Made by a program: the position numbers and the translations under genes. Below, piece after piece: positions 8,633 to 16,803 of a stretch of 64,000 nt of DNA. The stretch spans positions 4,154,001 through 4,218,000 of the forward strand of contig NZ_CP177144.1 in the NCBI RefSeq assembly GCF_050389775.1. The letters run 5' to 3'. Positions within the stretch are counted from its first letter, which is position 1. Each line of letters begins with the position of its first letter. The DNA comes from Marinibacterium sp050389775 (GTDB lineage: Bacteria; Pseudomonadota; Alphaproteobacteria; Rhodobacterales; Rhodobacteraceae). The notes beneath the pieces are model-generated. The model was given only the letters and a program-made list of their open reading frames with translations, searched no databases and was not told the DNA's origin.

Positions 8633-8944
8633 ATTCGGGGCGCAGGTCAAGATCCCCACCCGCCGCCGCTCCTTTACCCGGACCAGCCACTGCCCGTGCC
8701 GAGCCGCACATTGCCGATCACCGAACCCGGTCGCCTCATGCCCCACATCGGGCAGGTCCCATGGCGCTGGCGTATGGGCCGCGCCAGTCCCGTCCCGCCG
8801 CCCATCCCGGGCCGCATCTTGCCGAACGCTGGCCCGCGTCGAGCCCAGCCCCCTGCCGAGCAATTTGGCGGCGCGAGCTCACGGACCGCGCCGGGGCCCG
8901 GACCAACAAAACGGTCGGGTCAGCCGCGGCGGGTGGGTCGGACA
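8633..8944. other. Gene-free spacer upstream of rrf2
   Basis: About 310 bp of G+C-rich sequence between the Rrf2 operator and repeat array 2. I see no convincing gene, RNA or transposon remnant here. Open frames exist on both strands but have no ribosome-binding site and no recognisable family. Confidence 0.5.
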
Positions 8945-9232
8945 TGCTGGACATGTGGGGTGTGTCTGACGCGTCAGGCGAGCCGAACATATCGTAGGTG
9001 CTGATCCCTTCAGGCAGGCCAGCCGCGTCCGATGTCTCCCACCTGTCGGCCGTATCGGACGGGCCAACCGTGTCGACACTGTCGGTCTTAGCGGACATCT
9101 CGGGCACCTCATTCACGCTGGTCGCCTCGTTCACGCTGGTCGCCTCGTTCACGCCGGACGTCTCGGGCGTATCGGACCTGTCGGACCAGCCCAACCCGTC
9201 GGACCCGTCGGACCCGTCGGACCCGTCGGACG
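8945..9232. repeat. 18-bp (9+9) tandem repeat array 2, 16 units in strict register
   Basis: Sixteen consecutive 18-mers follow one another without a single indel. Examples are CCTCATTCACGCTGGTCG (9107), CCTCGTTCACGCTGGTCG (9125) and CGTCGGACCCGTCGGACC (9197). Each unit splits into two related 9-mers around a TCGG-like core. The 9-bp register equals three codons. A minus-strand frame (9278 to 8736) reads through it as Ser-Asp-x tripeptides, and a plus-strand frame (8998-9300) is also open, but neither has a credible start site. It lies upstream of the Rrf2 operon and the 9344 binding-protein gene. Confidence 0.75.
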
Positions 9233-9343
9233 ACGCAACGCCCACGTCATCCTGCTCTGTCAAGAAACTGCAATACATCGCTGCTACCCCGCCCCAATAG
9301 CCGCCCCGCCTCCTCGGGGCGCCACCGACTTGGGGATGAACAC

Positions 9344-10321
9344 ATGAAAACGACGCTTCTTCTGTCCGCGCTGGTCGCGGGCCTTGCCGGCACCGCCATG
9401 GCCGATCCGTCGGGCAAGCTGGTCCTTTACACCTCGCAGCCCAATGCCGACGCCCAGCAGACCGTCGACGCCTTCACCGCGAAATATCCCGACGTCGAGG
9501 TCGAATGGTTCCGCGATGGCACGACCAAGGTCATGGGCAAGCTGGCCGCCGAATTCGAAGCCGGCCAGCCCCAGCCCGACGTCCTGCTGATCGCCGACAT
9601 GGTCACCATGGAAGGGCTGGAAGCCGAGGGCCGGCTGATGGCCTATCCCGAGGCTGATACCTCGGCCTATGGCGACCAGCTGATGGATGCCGAGGGCCAT
9701 TACTTCTCGACCAAGCTGATCACCACCGGCATCGTCTACAACACGTCGGCCGAAATGGTCCCGACCTCCTGGAACGACCTGCTCAAGCCCGAAGCCAAGG
9801 GCCAGATCGTCATGCCCTCGCCGCTGACCTCGGGCGCCGCGACGATCCACATGGCCGCGCTGACCTCGAACCCCGACCTGGGCTGGGATCTCTACCAGGG
9901 CCTGGCCGACCAGGGCACCAACCCGCAGGGCGGCAACGGCGGGGTCTACAAGGCCGTGGCCGGAGGCGAGAAGCTGTACGGTTTCGTCGTCGATTTCCTG
10001 CCCATCCGCGAGCTGTCCAACGGCGCGCCGGTGGCATTTGTCTTCCCCGAGGAAGGCGTGTCGGCCGTGACCGAACCGGTGGCCATCCTGTCGACGGCCC
10101 GCAACCCCGAGGCCGCCAAGGCCTTTGTCGATTTCCTCATCTCGACCGAAGGCCAGGAACTGGCCGCATCGATGGGCTACCTGCCGGCGCATCCCGACGT
10201 GGCCGCCCCGGCCGGGTTCCCGGCCCTGTCCGACATCAAGCTGATGGATTTCGACCCGGCCAAGGCGCTGGCCGAGGACCAGGCCAACAAGCAGAAGTTC
10301 CTGGACATCTTCGGCGGCTGA
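9344..10321 (+). CDS. Extracellular solute-binding protein, AfuA/FbpA-like (Fe3+/phosphonate/polyamine-type ABC importer)
   Basis: A 325-residue periplasmic protein with a clear signal peptide (MKTTLLLSALVAGLAGTAMA, cleavage before Asp21). The mature start LVLYTSQPNADAQQTVDAF and the later PDVLLIADM and FVVDFLPIRELSNGAPV segments place it in the family of iron, 2-aminoethylphosphonate and thiamine binding proteins. It delivers substrate to the fused permease starting 4 bp downstream. GGGGAT precedes the ATG. A small hairpin (GCCCCG...CGGGGC, 9303-9320) lies in its leader. The substrate cannot be read from the sequence. Confidence 0.88.
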   Translation: MKTTLLLSALVAGLAGTAMADPSGKLVLYTSQPNADAQQTVDAFTAKYPDVEVEWFRDGTTKVMGKLAAEFEAGQPQPDVLLIADMVTMEGLEAEGRLMAYPEADTSAYGDQLMDAEGHYFSTKLITTGIVYNTSAEMVPTSWNDLLKPEAKGQIVMPSPLTSGAATIHMAALTSNPDLGWDLYQGLADQGTNPQGGNGGVYKAVAGGEKLYGFVVDFLPIRELSNGAPVAFVFPEEGVSAVTEPVAILSTARNPEAAKAFVDFLISTEGQELAASMGYLPAHPDVAAPAGFPALSDIKLMDFDPAKALAEDQANKQKFLDIFGG

Positions 10322-10325
10322 CCTC

Positions 10326-12041
10326 TTGACCCGCCTGCAAGACCTGTCGCGCGGCGAGGCAATGTCCCTCGCCGCGCTTCTCCTTTTCTTCCTGGTGCTC
10401 TTTGCCCTGCCCCTTGGCCTGCTGGCCAAGGTCGGGCTCAGCGATGCCGGCCTGCCCTCGCTGGGCCCGCTGGCCGAGGCCCTGCAAAGCGGCTCGGTCC
10501 GGCGCGCGGCCTGGCGGTCGTTCGAAAGCGCCGCCGTCTCGGGCCTGGGCGCGCTGGTGCTGGGCACGGTGCTGGCCCTGGCCCTGGGCCTGACCGACGT
10601 ACGGATGAAGGGCACGGCGATCTTCCTGCTGCTGCTGCCGATGATGATCCCGCCCCAGGTCACGGCCATTGCCTGGGTGCAGGCCATGGGCCCGGGCAGC
10701 CCGGTGCTGGGCTGGCTGGGCATCGCCCCGCCGCCCGGCACGCCGCATCCGCTCTATTCGGCCTTCGGGGTCATGCTGTTGCTGACCTTCCAGCATACGC
10801 CGCTGGTCATCCTTGTCGTGCTGGCCGCCCTGCGCGCCATCCCGCGCGAAATGTCCGAGGCCGCGCGGATCTCGGGCGCCGGGCCGCTGCGCCTGTTGCG
10901 CCGGGTGCTGTTGCCCCTGCTGGCCCCGACGCTGTTGGCCGGTTTCATGCTGGCCTTTGTCTCGGCCCTGGGCAATTTCGGCATCCAGGCCATCCTGGGC
11001 ATTCCCGCGCGCTATACCACCCTGCCCGTGCTGATCTGGCGGCGGCTGTCCAGCTTCGGGCCGTCGGTGCTGACCGACGTGGCCGTGATCTCGATCCTGC
11101 TGGCCATTGTCGCCGGGCTGGCCATCATCCTGCAGATGGCCCTGCAACGCCGGTTTCGCGCCCATGTCACCGGCCCGCCCCAGCCGCCCCTGCGCATCGC
11201 CCTGGGCCGCTGGCGCCCGGCGGTCGAAGCCGGGCTGGGCGTCTATATCCTGGCCACGCTGGTCCTGCCCCTGTCGGCCCTGCTGGCCACGGCCCTGGTG
11301 CGCACCTACGGCCTGCCCCTGACAGCCCAGACCGTCACTTTCGACAATTTCGCCGAGATCCTCTTTCGCCAGGCGGCCACCGCCCGGGCCTTTGTCAATT
11401 CCTCGCTGACGGCCGGGGCCGCAGCGCTGGTGCTGGCCGCGGTGTCGGTGCTGACCGGCATGTTCCTGGCCCGACCCGGGCGCAACCGCGCCGGCCGGCC
11501 CGTCGCCGCGCTGGTCTCGGGCGGGGCGGACATGAGCTATGCCATCCCCGGGCTGGTCATATCCATCGCCTTCATCCTGGCTTTCATCCGGCCGCTGCCC
11601 GTGGTCGGCCTGTCGCTCTACAACACCCTGGCCATCATCTTCCTCGCCTATCTTACGGCCTTCCTGTCGATCGCCCTGAAACCGGTTGTCGCGGCCTTTG
11701 CCCAGCTGGACCCGGCCCTGGACGATGCCGCCCGGGTGTCGGGCGCGGGGTTCGGCCTGCGCCTGCGCCGCATCCTGGCCCCTGTGGTCGCCCCGGCCGC
11801 CGCATCGGGCGCGATCCTGGTGTTCCTGACGGCCTATAACGAGGTCACCGTCTCGGCGCTGCTGTGGTCGGCCGGCAACGAGACCATCGGCACGGCGATC
11901 TTCAACTATGAAGACGGGGGCTATACCACCCTGGCCGCGGCGATGTCCTGCGTGACGGTCGTGGCCACCGTTGCGCTGATGGCCGCGCTGGACCGGGCCG
12001 GGCGGCACCTGCCCCCCGGGGTCGTGCCCTGGCGGATGTAA
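10326..12041 (+). CDS. ABC transporter permease with two fused permease domains (FbpB/AfuB-like)
   Basis: A 571-residue inner-membrane protein with about 12 helices containing two BPD_transp_1 domains, as in FbpB-type iron permeases. Each half carries an EAA loop: EAARISGAGPLRLLRRVLLP in the first and DAARVSGAGFGLRLRRILAP in the second. It provides the whole pore for the binding protein encoded just upstream. The start is uncertain: TTG 10326 keeps 4-bp spacing from the previous stop, while ATG 10362 (MSLAALLLFF) would begin directly at the first helix. The cognate ATPase is convergent (12088-13104). Confidence 0.9.
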   Translation: MTRLQDLSRGEAMSLAALLLFFLVLFALPLGLLAKVGLSDAGLPSLGPLAEALQSGSVRRAAWRSFESAAVSGLGALVLGTVLALALGLTDVRMKGTAIFLLLLPMMIPPQVTAIAWVQAMGPGSPVLGWLGIAPPPGTPHPLYSAFGVMLLLTFQHTPLVILVVLAALRAIPREMSEAARISGAGPLRLLRRVLLPLLAPTLLAGFMLAFVSALGNFGIQAILGIPARYTTLPVLIWRRLSSFGPSVLTDVAVISILLAIVAGLAIILQMALQRRFRAHVTGPPQPPLRIALGRWRPAVEAGLGVYILATLVLPLSALLATALVRTYGLPLTAQTVTFDNFAEILFRQAATARAFVNSSLTAGAAALVLAAVSVLTGMFLARPGRNRAGRPVAALVSGGADMSYAIPGLVISIAFILAFIRPLPVVGLSLYNTLAIIFLAYLTAFLSIALKPVVAAFAQLDPALDDAARVSGAGFGLRLRRILAPVVAPAAASGAILVFLTAYNEVTVSALLWSAGNETIGTAIFNYEDGGYTTLAAAMSCVTVVATVALMAALDRAGRHLPPGVVPWRM

Positions 12042-12066
12042 GGCCCGGCCATGCCCGGGGCGAACA

Positions 12067-12088
12067 AGAATTTTCTCCGGAAAATTCT
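12067..12088. terminator. Bidirectional terminator between convergent ABC transporter genes
   Basis: AGAATTTTC-TCCG-GAAAATTCT is a perfect 9-bp stem with a 4-nt loop. Its A/T-rich arms supply a T-tract on either strand. It sits in the 46-bp gap between the permease stop (12041) and the ATPase stop (12088), as expected of a shared rho-independent terminator; its last base is the final base of the ATPase stop codon. Confidence 0.75.
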
Positions 12089-13104
12089 CACCCGGCGGCG
12101 GGCAGCGCCCAGGCCCGGGTCAGCCGCACGCCCAGGGTGTCACCGTCGCGGAGCGGCACGGCGGCGCTGACCGGCAGCGGCTCGGCCAGGCCCTCGACCC
12201 GGACCAGCGCCTCCCATCCGCCGCCGCGGTAGAACGCGCTTTCGACCCGCCCGGGCAGGCCCTCTCCCAGCACCACGTCACCCGGGCGCACCACCAGCCG
12301 CACCGGCCCCTCGCGCCCCGGGCAGGCCACCGACACCGGCCCCGCCACGGCCTGCCCACCGCCGGCCACGGCATCCAGCAGCGCGGCCCGGCCGATGAAC
12401 CGGGCGACCTCCTCTGTGGCCGGGCGGTCGTGGATCTCCTGCGGCGGGGCGACCTGCAGGAACCGCCCGCCCCACATCACGGCGATCCGGTCGGCCAGGG
12501 CCATGGCCTCGCGCTGGGAATGGGTGACATACATCGTCGTGCCCCCGGCCTCGCGGTGGAACCGGGTGATCTCCGTTTCCATCCGCCCGCGCAGATGCGG
12601 GTCGAGATTGGCCAGCGGCTCATCCATCAGCACGGTGCTGGCCCCACCCGCCAGGCAGCGGGCCAGCGCCACGCGCTGGCGCTGGCCGCCCGACAGTTCC
12701 GCCGGCATACGCCCCGACAGCGCTCCCAGGTCCACCGTGTCGAGATGGGCCATCGCCCCGCGCCGGGCCTCGGCCCGCGACCGGCCCGCCGCCTCGGCCG
12801 GAAAGGCCACGTTGCCCAGCACATCCATGTGCGGCCAGAGCGCGTAGGATTGGAACACCACGCCCACCTGGCGGGCCTCGGGCGGCACGTGCAGGCCCGG
12901 CCCCGACACCGGGCGGCCGTCCAGCCGGATCTCGCCCCGGTCGAGCGTTTCCAGCCCCGCAACCAACCGCAGCAACGTGGATTTCCCGCAGCCCGACGGG
13001 CCGAGCACGACAAAGAACTCGCCCGGCGCAAGGGTGACATCCACCCCGTCGATCACCCGGTTGCCCCGGATGCTCTTGCCCAGCCCCGACATCTGAACCG
13101 ACAT
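12088..13104 (-). CDS. ABC transporter ATP-binding protein (FbpC/PotA-like) with C-terminal TOBE domain
   Basis: A 338-residue ATPase with Walker A GPSGCGKST at residues 35-43, the Q-loop in VGVVFQSYALWPH, signature LSGGQRQR near 133, Walker B VLMDEPLANLD and switch His in MYVTHSQREAMALAD. The last about 100 residues form a TOBE-type beta domain typical of iron, polyamine and sugar importers. It is almost certainly the energy subunit for the binding protein and permease at 9344-12041 but is encoded on the opposite strand, so the stoichiometry is set by two promoters. Confidence 0.92.
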   Translation of the reverse strand: MSVQMSGLGKSIRGNRVIDGVDVTLAPGEFFVVLGPSGCGKSTLLRLVAGLETLDRGEIRLDGRPVSGPGLHVPPEARQVGVVFQSYALWPHMDVLGNVAFPAEAAGRSRAEARRGAMAHLDTVDLGALSGRMPAELSGGQRQRVALARCLAGGASTVLMDEPLANLDPHLRGRMETEITRFHREAGGTTMYVTHSQREAMALADRIAVMWGGRFLQVAPPQEIHDRPATEEVARFIGRAALLDAVAGGGQAVAGPVSVACPGREGPVRLVVRPGDVVLGEGLPGRVESAFYRGGGWEALVRVEGLAEPLPVSAAVPLRDGDTLGVRLTRAWALPAAG

Positions 13105-13240
13105 GGACCAATCCCCATCTGACCCGCATCAGCGCCCTAGCCGCGGCGCTGCCGGCGCGCAAGGGAGGGTCATGAAACTGTCATGCGAGACCGCCTGCCA
13201 GGGCGGATGAGCGGCGCTGGCGGGGCCCGCGAAACAGACC

Positions 13241-13738
13241 TCAGCGGTCTTCGGGCCGCACCAGCGGTGCCCGGCTCTGGATATTCCCCGCATCCGTCAA
13301 AAGCTTGAGACAACGCATGAATTCCGTCCGTTCGCCATCCGCCAGGCTGGCCAGGATCGCGCCCTGCACATCACTGATCTCGGGCTCGACCCGGGCCAGC
13401 ACCCGGGCGCCCCGGCGCGTCAGGTTCAGCTCGCGCGCGCGCCGGTCGCGCATGGACACCTGGCGCGAGATCAACCCCTTGGTCTCCAGCCGGTCGACCA
13501 CCCCGCCAATCGTCGCCCGGTCATAGGCGATCAGCCCGGCCAGCGTGGCCTGGTCGATGCCCGGCCGTTCGGCCAGCACCGAAAGCGCGCCGTATTGCAC
13601 CGCCGTCAGGTCCAGCCCCAGCGCCGCGATCCGCTCGTGAAACATGGCCATCGAGATCTGGTGCAGCCGCCGGATCAGGTGGCCGGGCATGTCGTGCACA
13701 CGGTGATTTCCGGGCTCGTTTGCAGTCACTTGGCCCAT
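13241..13738 (-). CDS. MarR family transcriptional regulator
   Basis: A 165-residue winged-helix regulator. It has the MarR layout: dimerisation helix (LIRRLHQISMAMFHERI), the HTH with QATLAGLIAYDRATIGGVVDRLETKGLI, then the wing with the conserved DRRARELNLT segment. This DRR wing is standard for MarR proteins that often answer aromatic acids or acyl-CoA ligands. It follows the thioesterase and alcohol dehydrogenase genes on the same strand and probably controls them; a candidate operator lies 90 bp upstream. The chosen ATG is preceded by AGGGGG at short spacing. Confidence 0.9.
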   Translation of the reverse strand: MGQVTANEPGNHRVHDMPGHLIRRLHQISMAMFHERIAALGLDLTAVQYGALSVLAERPGIDQATLAGLIAYDRATIGGVVDRLETKGLISRQVSMRDRRARELNLTRRGARVLARVEPEISDVQGAILASLADGERTEFMRCLKLLTDAGNIQSRAPLVRPEDR

Positions 13739-13827
13739 ACCCCCTGTTCGCCGGGGTTGCGCCCGTCGCCTCTTTGCGGCATCCGCCCGCCCCTCCCCGA
13801 GCATGGCTGGTGCAATCGCGACCAGAT

Positions 13828-13843
13828 TATGTCGCATGACATA
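13828..13843 (-). promoter_or_regulatory. Candidate MarR operator upstream of marR
   Basis: TATGTC-GCAT-GACATA is a 6-bp inverted repeat with a 4-bp centre in the 161-bp gap before the marR gene. Size and symmetry fit MarR-family operators, and it is the only AT-rich patch in the gap. Suggests autoregulation; no direct evidence. Confidence 0.45.
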
Positions 13844-13899
13844 CCAGGGCAAGGATTCTTGGCCCCGCGGCCCGTCCCGCCCGGCCTGCCCGGGGCCGG

Positions 13900-14340
13900 T
13901 CAGCCCAGCACCAGCCGGCCCAGGATCGCCCGGCGATCCGCGTCGATGGGCACGGGCCGATGCGATCCGCGGGCCACGTAGACATGCACGAAAAACCCTT
14001 CGGCCGCGGCCTCGTCCACGCCCCGGGCAAAGAGTCCGATCTCGTAACGTATTGACGACGTGCCCAATTTGGCCACCTTCAGCCCGGCATCGACCCAGCC
14101 GGGAAAGGCCAGCTCGGCGTGATATCGGCAGCCGGTCTCGACGACCAGCCCATAGCTCTCCGAGGTCTTGGGATCGAGCAGACCGTGGTCCATCAGCCAG
14201 CCGTTCACCGCCGTGTCGAACAGGGAATAATGGACCACGTTGTTCATGTGGCCATAGATGTCGTTGTCCATCCAACGGGTCTGGAGGGGCACGAATTCTG
14301 CGTAATCGGCGCGCGTCGCGCGCGGGGGTCGGTCGGCCAT
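13900..14340 (-). CDS. Acyl-CoA thioesterase, 4HBT hotdog family
   Basis: A 146-residue single hotdog-fold protein. The YbgC/4HBT signature TRWMDNDIYGHMNN is at residues 21-34, with the catalytic Asp expected at Asp27 just before the helix that starts GHMNN. It would hydrolyse a cytoplasmic acyl-CoA to free acid and CoA. It lies 55 bp after the iron alcohol dehydrogenase and before marR, suggesting a small alcohol/acyl-CoA pathway under MarR control. ATG 14340 is chosen; a TTG at 14367 would add nine residues, and neither has a clear ribosome-binding site. Confidence 0.88.
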   Translation of the reverse strand: MADRPPRATRADYAEFVPLQTRWMDNDIYGHMNNVVHYSLFDTAVNGWLMDHGLLDPKTSESYGLVVETGCRYHAELAFPGWVDAGLKVAKLGTSSIRYEIGLFARGVDEAAAEGFFVHVYVARGSHRPVPIDADRRAILGRLVLG

Positions 14341-14395
14341 GGCAGGGATTTGGTCCGTTTTGTTCAAAGGGAAGGCTGGGGCAGAGGCAACGGGC

Positions 14396-15586
14396 TCAAA
14401 GCGCGGCGCGATAGATCTGCCGGGCGTGCTCCTCGGTCACCGGCCGGGGGTTGTTGACCAGCAGCCGGGTCTGCTTCATCGCATCCGCAGCCAGCCGGTC
14501 GATATCACCTTCGCCAATGCCCACCCCGCGCAGCCCCGGTTGCAGGCCCAGCTCGGTGTTCAGCGCGGCCAGCCGGTCGATCAGCTCGGCCGCGATGGCC
14601 TGGCTGTCGCGGTCCCGGTCGATATCGGGAAACACATGCGGGGCCAGGGCGGCATAGTCCGCGGCGCAGGCCGGGGCATTGAACCGCATGACCTGGGCCA
14701 GGACCAGCGCGTTGGACAGGCCGTGCGGCACGTGGAACAGCGCACCTACCGGGTAGGCCAGGGCATGGACCGCAGCGACGGGCGAATTGGCAAAGGCCTG
14801 GCCGGCCAGCATCGCGCCCAGCAGCATGTCGGACCGGGCAGCCAGATTGCCTCCGTCGGTCACGGCGGTGCGGATGTTGGCGCCCAGCAGGTCCAGCGCC
14901 TGGCAGGCCAGCATCCGGCTGAGCGGGTTGTTGTTGGCCGAGGCCGAGGTATAGGCCTCGATCGCATGCACCATGGCATCCACCCCGGTGGCCGCGGTGA
15001 TGGCCGGGGGCAGGCCCAGGGTCAGATCGGCATCCAGCAGGGCCAGGTCGGGCAGGATCAGGGGCGAGACGACGCCTTTCTTCTCCGAGGTGCCGGTGGT
15101 CAGGATCGAGACCATGGTGACCTCGGACCCGGTGCCGGCGGTCGTGGGCACCAGGACCAGCGGCAGGCGCTGGCCGCGGGCCAGGCCCAGGCCATACATC
15201 TCGTCCAGCGGCTGATCCGACCGGGCGGCCAGGGCAGCGACCTTGGCGACATCCATCGACGAGCCACCGCCAAAGCCCACCACGCCCGCCGCGCCGGTCT
15301 CGCGGGCCAGGGCAGCGGCGGCCAGGACGGTGTCGGCCTTGGGGTCGGGCGCGACCCGGTCGAAGAGCTTGACGGCAAAACCGGCGCGGGCCAGATCGGC
15401 CAGCGCGGCATCGGCCAGGCCCAGGGACATGATGCCCGGATCGGTGATGAAGAGCAGCGGCACGGGGGCCGCCCCCCCGGGAGCGGCCCCCAGGGCCGGC
15501 ATATCGGTCAGCAAGGCGCCCAGCCGGGCGGCGCCGCCCGGGTCCTGGCGGATCGCGCCGGTGGTGTTGAATGTGAAACTGGTCAT
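14396..15586 (-). CDS. Iron-containing (group III) alcohol dehydrogenase
   Basis: A 396-residue cytoplasmic NAD(P)-dependent dehydrogenase. The dinucleotide loop GGGSSMD is at 106-112 and PTTAGTGSEVT at 148-157. The metal ligands are all present: Asp203 and His207 (GVDAMVHAIEAY), His274 (VHALAYP) and His288 (HVPHGL). It interconverts an alcohol and an aldehyde or ketone; the physiological substrate is open. ATG 15586 is preceded by GGGGAGGG. It probably heads an operon with the thioesterase and marR. A palindromic REP-like element separates it from the cytochrome gene upstream. Confidence 0.92.
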   Translation of the reverse strand: MTSFTFNTTGAIRQDPGGAARLGALLTDMPALGAAPGGAAPVPLLFITDPGIMSLGLADAALADLARAGFAVKLFDRVAPDPKADTVLAAAALARETGAAGVVGFGGGSSMDVAKVAALAARSDQPLDEMYGLGLARGQRLPLVLVPTTAGTGSEVTMVSILTTGTSEKKGVVSPLILPDLALLDADLTLGLPPAITAATGVDAMVHAIEAYTSASANNNPLSRMLACQALDLLGANIRTAVTDGGNLAARSDMLLGAMLAGQAFANSPVAAVHALAYPVGALFHVPHGLSNALVLAQVMRFNAPACAADYAALAPHVFPDIDRDRDSQAIAAELIDRLAALNTELGLQPGLRGVGIGEGDIDRLAADAMKQTRLLVNNPRPVTEEHARQIYRAAL

Positions 15587-15653
15587 CTGGCCCTCCCCTG
15601 CCCCGATGCCCGACATTTCACACCACGGAATGGCGTTTCGCAAGTCCGACACC

Positions 15654-15678
15654 CGTAGGATGGGTTTTCAAACCCATC
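15654..15678 (+). repeat. REP-like palindrome, copy 1 (CGTAGG header)
   Basis: CGTAG is followed by a perfect hairpin GATGGGTTT-TC-AAACCCATC (15659-15678). The same header plus hairpin plan recurs at 31889-31911 and 58641-58665 on the other strand. Here it lies between the cytochrome c and alcohol dehydrogenase genes, both on the minus strand. Confidence 0.65.
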
Positions 15679-15697
15679 GCGCCGCGGGTGCGGGACG

Positions 15698-16108
15698 TCA
15701 CTCGGTGCGTTGCAGGCTTTCGAGATATTCGGCCAGGGCCACCAGCGGCGCGGGCGTGGGCGTCAGCACGCCATCCCCGGCATCGTAGGACACGACCGGC
15801 CCGTCGGCCAGGATGGCGCCGAACTCGGGCATGACCACGTCCCCGTGCTGGACCCGGGTGAACCCGTCGATCGTCGACATGACTCGGGTCATCGGAAAGG
15901 TGCCCCCGTTGCGCGCGGCGATCAGGGTCAGGTCGGGCACGTCGATGCCGTAGTCCTGCGCCAGGGGCCCGTCGCCCCGGGCCGACAGGCCATGGCACGA
16001 GGTGCAATTCTCGGCAAAGAGCAGCGCGCCTTGCGGCTCGGACGGTTGGGTGCAGGCCGCGGCGAGGGCAAGCCCCGCGACAAGGCCGATGGGCAGAAGG
16101 GCTTTCAT
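15698..16108 (-). CDS. Lipoprotein c-type cytochrome
   Basis: A 136-residue exported protein. The signal sequence ends in a lipobox (ALAAAC, Cys19), so it should be anchored in a membrane as a lipoprotein. One haem c site, CTSCH, is at residues 35-39, followed by GLSARGDGPLA as in class I cytochromes, and a candidate Met axial ligand lies in HGDVVMPEFG. It would carry electrons in the periplasm. Its partner enzyme is not evident: the downstream alcohol dehydrogenase is a cytoplasmic NAD(P) enzyme, so the two need not work together. GGGAAGA precedes the ATG. Confidence 0.88.
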   Translation of the reverse strand: MKALLPIGLVAGLALAAACTQPSEPQGALLFAENCTSCHGLSARGDGPLAQDYGIDVPDLTLIAARNGGTFPMTRVMSTIDGFTRVQHGDVVMPEFGAILADGPVVSYDAGDGVLTPTPAPLVALAEYLESLQRTE

Positions 16109-16194
16109 GGCATCTTCCCGGTTGTTCCTGGCCCCAGTCTTGGCCGGTCGCGCCGGCGGGCGCAACCACATCCGCCGCCCGCGATGCGCCCCGG

Positions 16195-16803
16195 TCAGAC
16201 CGGGGGCGTGAACGCGGCCCGGGCGGCGGCGGCCTGGTCCCGCAGGGCGCAGCCCGTGGCATGGTCGTTGATCAGCCCCATGGCCTGCATGAAAGCATAG
16301 ACCGTCGTCGGCCCGACAAAGCGCCAGCCGCGCTTCTTGAGGTCCTTGGACAGGGCGACCGAAGCCTCGGAGGTCGAGGCGCTTTGCGGGATGGCCAGGC
16401 TGGCCGGATCGGGCTCGAACCGCCAGACATAGGCGGCCAGGGACCCTTCGGCGGCCACGAGGTCGCAGCAGCGGACGGCATTGTTGATGACGGCCGTGAT
16501 CTTGCCACGGTGACGGACGATGCCCGCGTCGCCGAGCAGGCGGGCGACATCCGTGTCGTCATAGGTGGCAACCTTGCGGAAATCGAACCCGTCGAAGGCG
16601 GCACGGAAATTCTCGCGCTTGGCCAGGATGGTGCGCCAGGACAGGCCGGACTGAAAGCTTTCCAGGCAGAGCTTTTCGAAGAGACGGATATCGTCCCCCA
16701 CGGGAAAGCCCCATTCCGCGTCGTGATAGGCAAAGAACTCGGGCGCCGAGGCGCACCAGGCGCAGCGCGGGCGGCCGTCGGGGCCGGGGATGGTGCCGGT
16801 CAT
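16195..16803 (-). CDS. tag: DNA-3-methyladenine glycosylase I
   Basis: A 202-residue base-excision repair enzyme that removes 3-methyladenine. The Tag hallmarks are present: an N-terminal zinc half-site (RCAWC, then YHDAEWGFP), the catalytic region FEKLCLESFQSGLSWRTIL, the FVGPTTVYAFMQAMG segment, and the C-terminal zinc ligands in INDHATGC. Its length is close to the family's usual 190-200 residues. It is the last minus-strand gene before the divergent glucosylglycerol operon. Confidence 0.95.
   Translation of the reverse strand: MTGTIPGPDGRPRCAWCASAPEFFAYHDAEWGFPVGDDIRLFEKLCLESFQSGLSWRTILAKRENFRAAFDGFDFRKVATYDDTDVARLLGDAGIVRHRGKITAVINNAVRCCDLVAAEGSLAAYVWRFEPDPASLAIPQSASTSEASVALSKDLKKRGWRFVGPTTVYAFMQAMGLINDHATGCALRDQAAAARAAFTPPV

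Noticed and set aside
8998..9300. Possible small plus-strand gene across repeat array 2
   Set aside because: Low-complexity product, no ribosome-binding site, and the frame is a by-product of the 9-bp repeat register.
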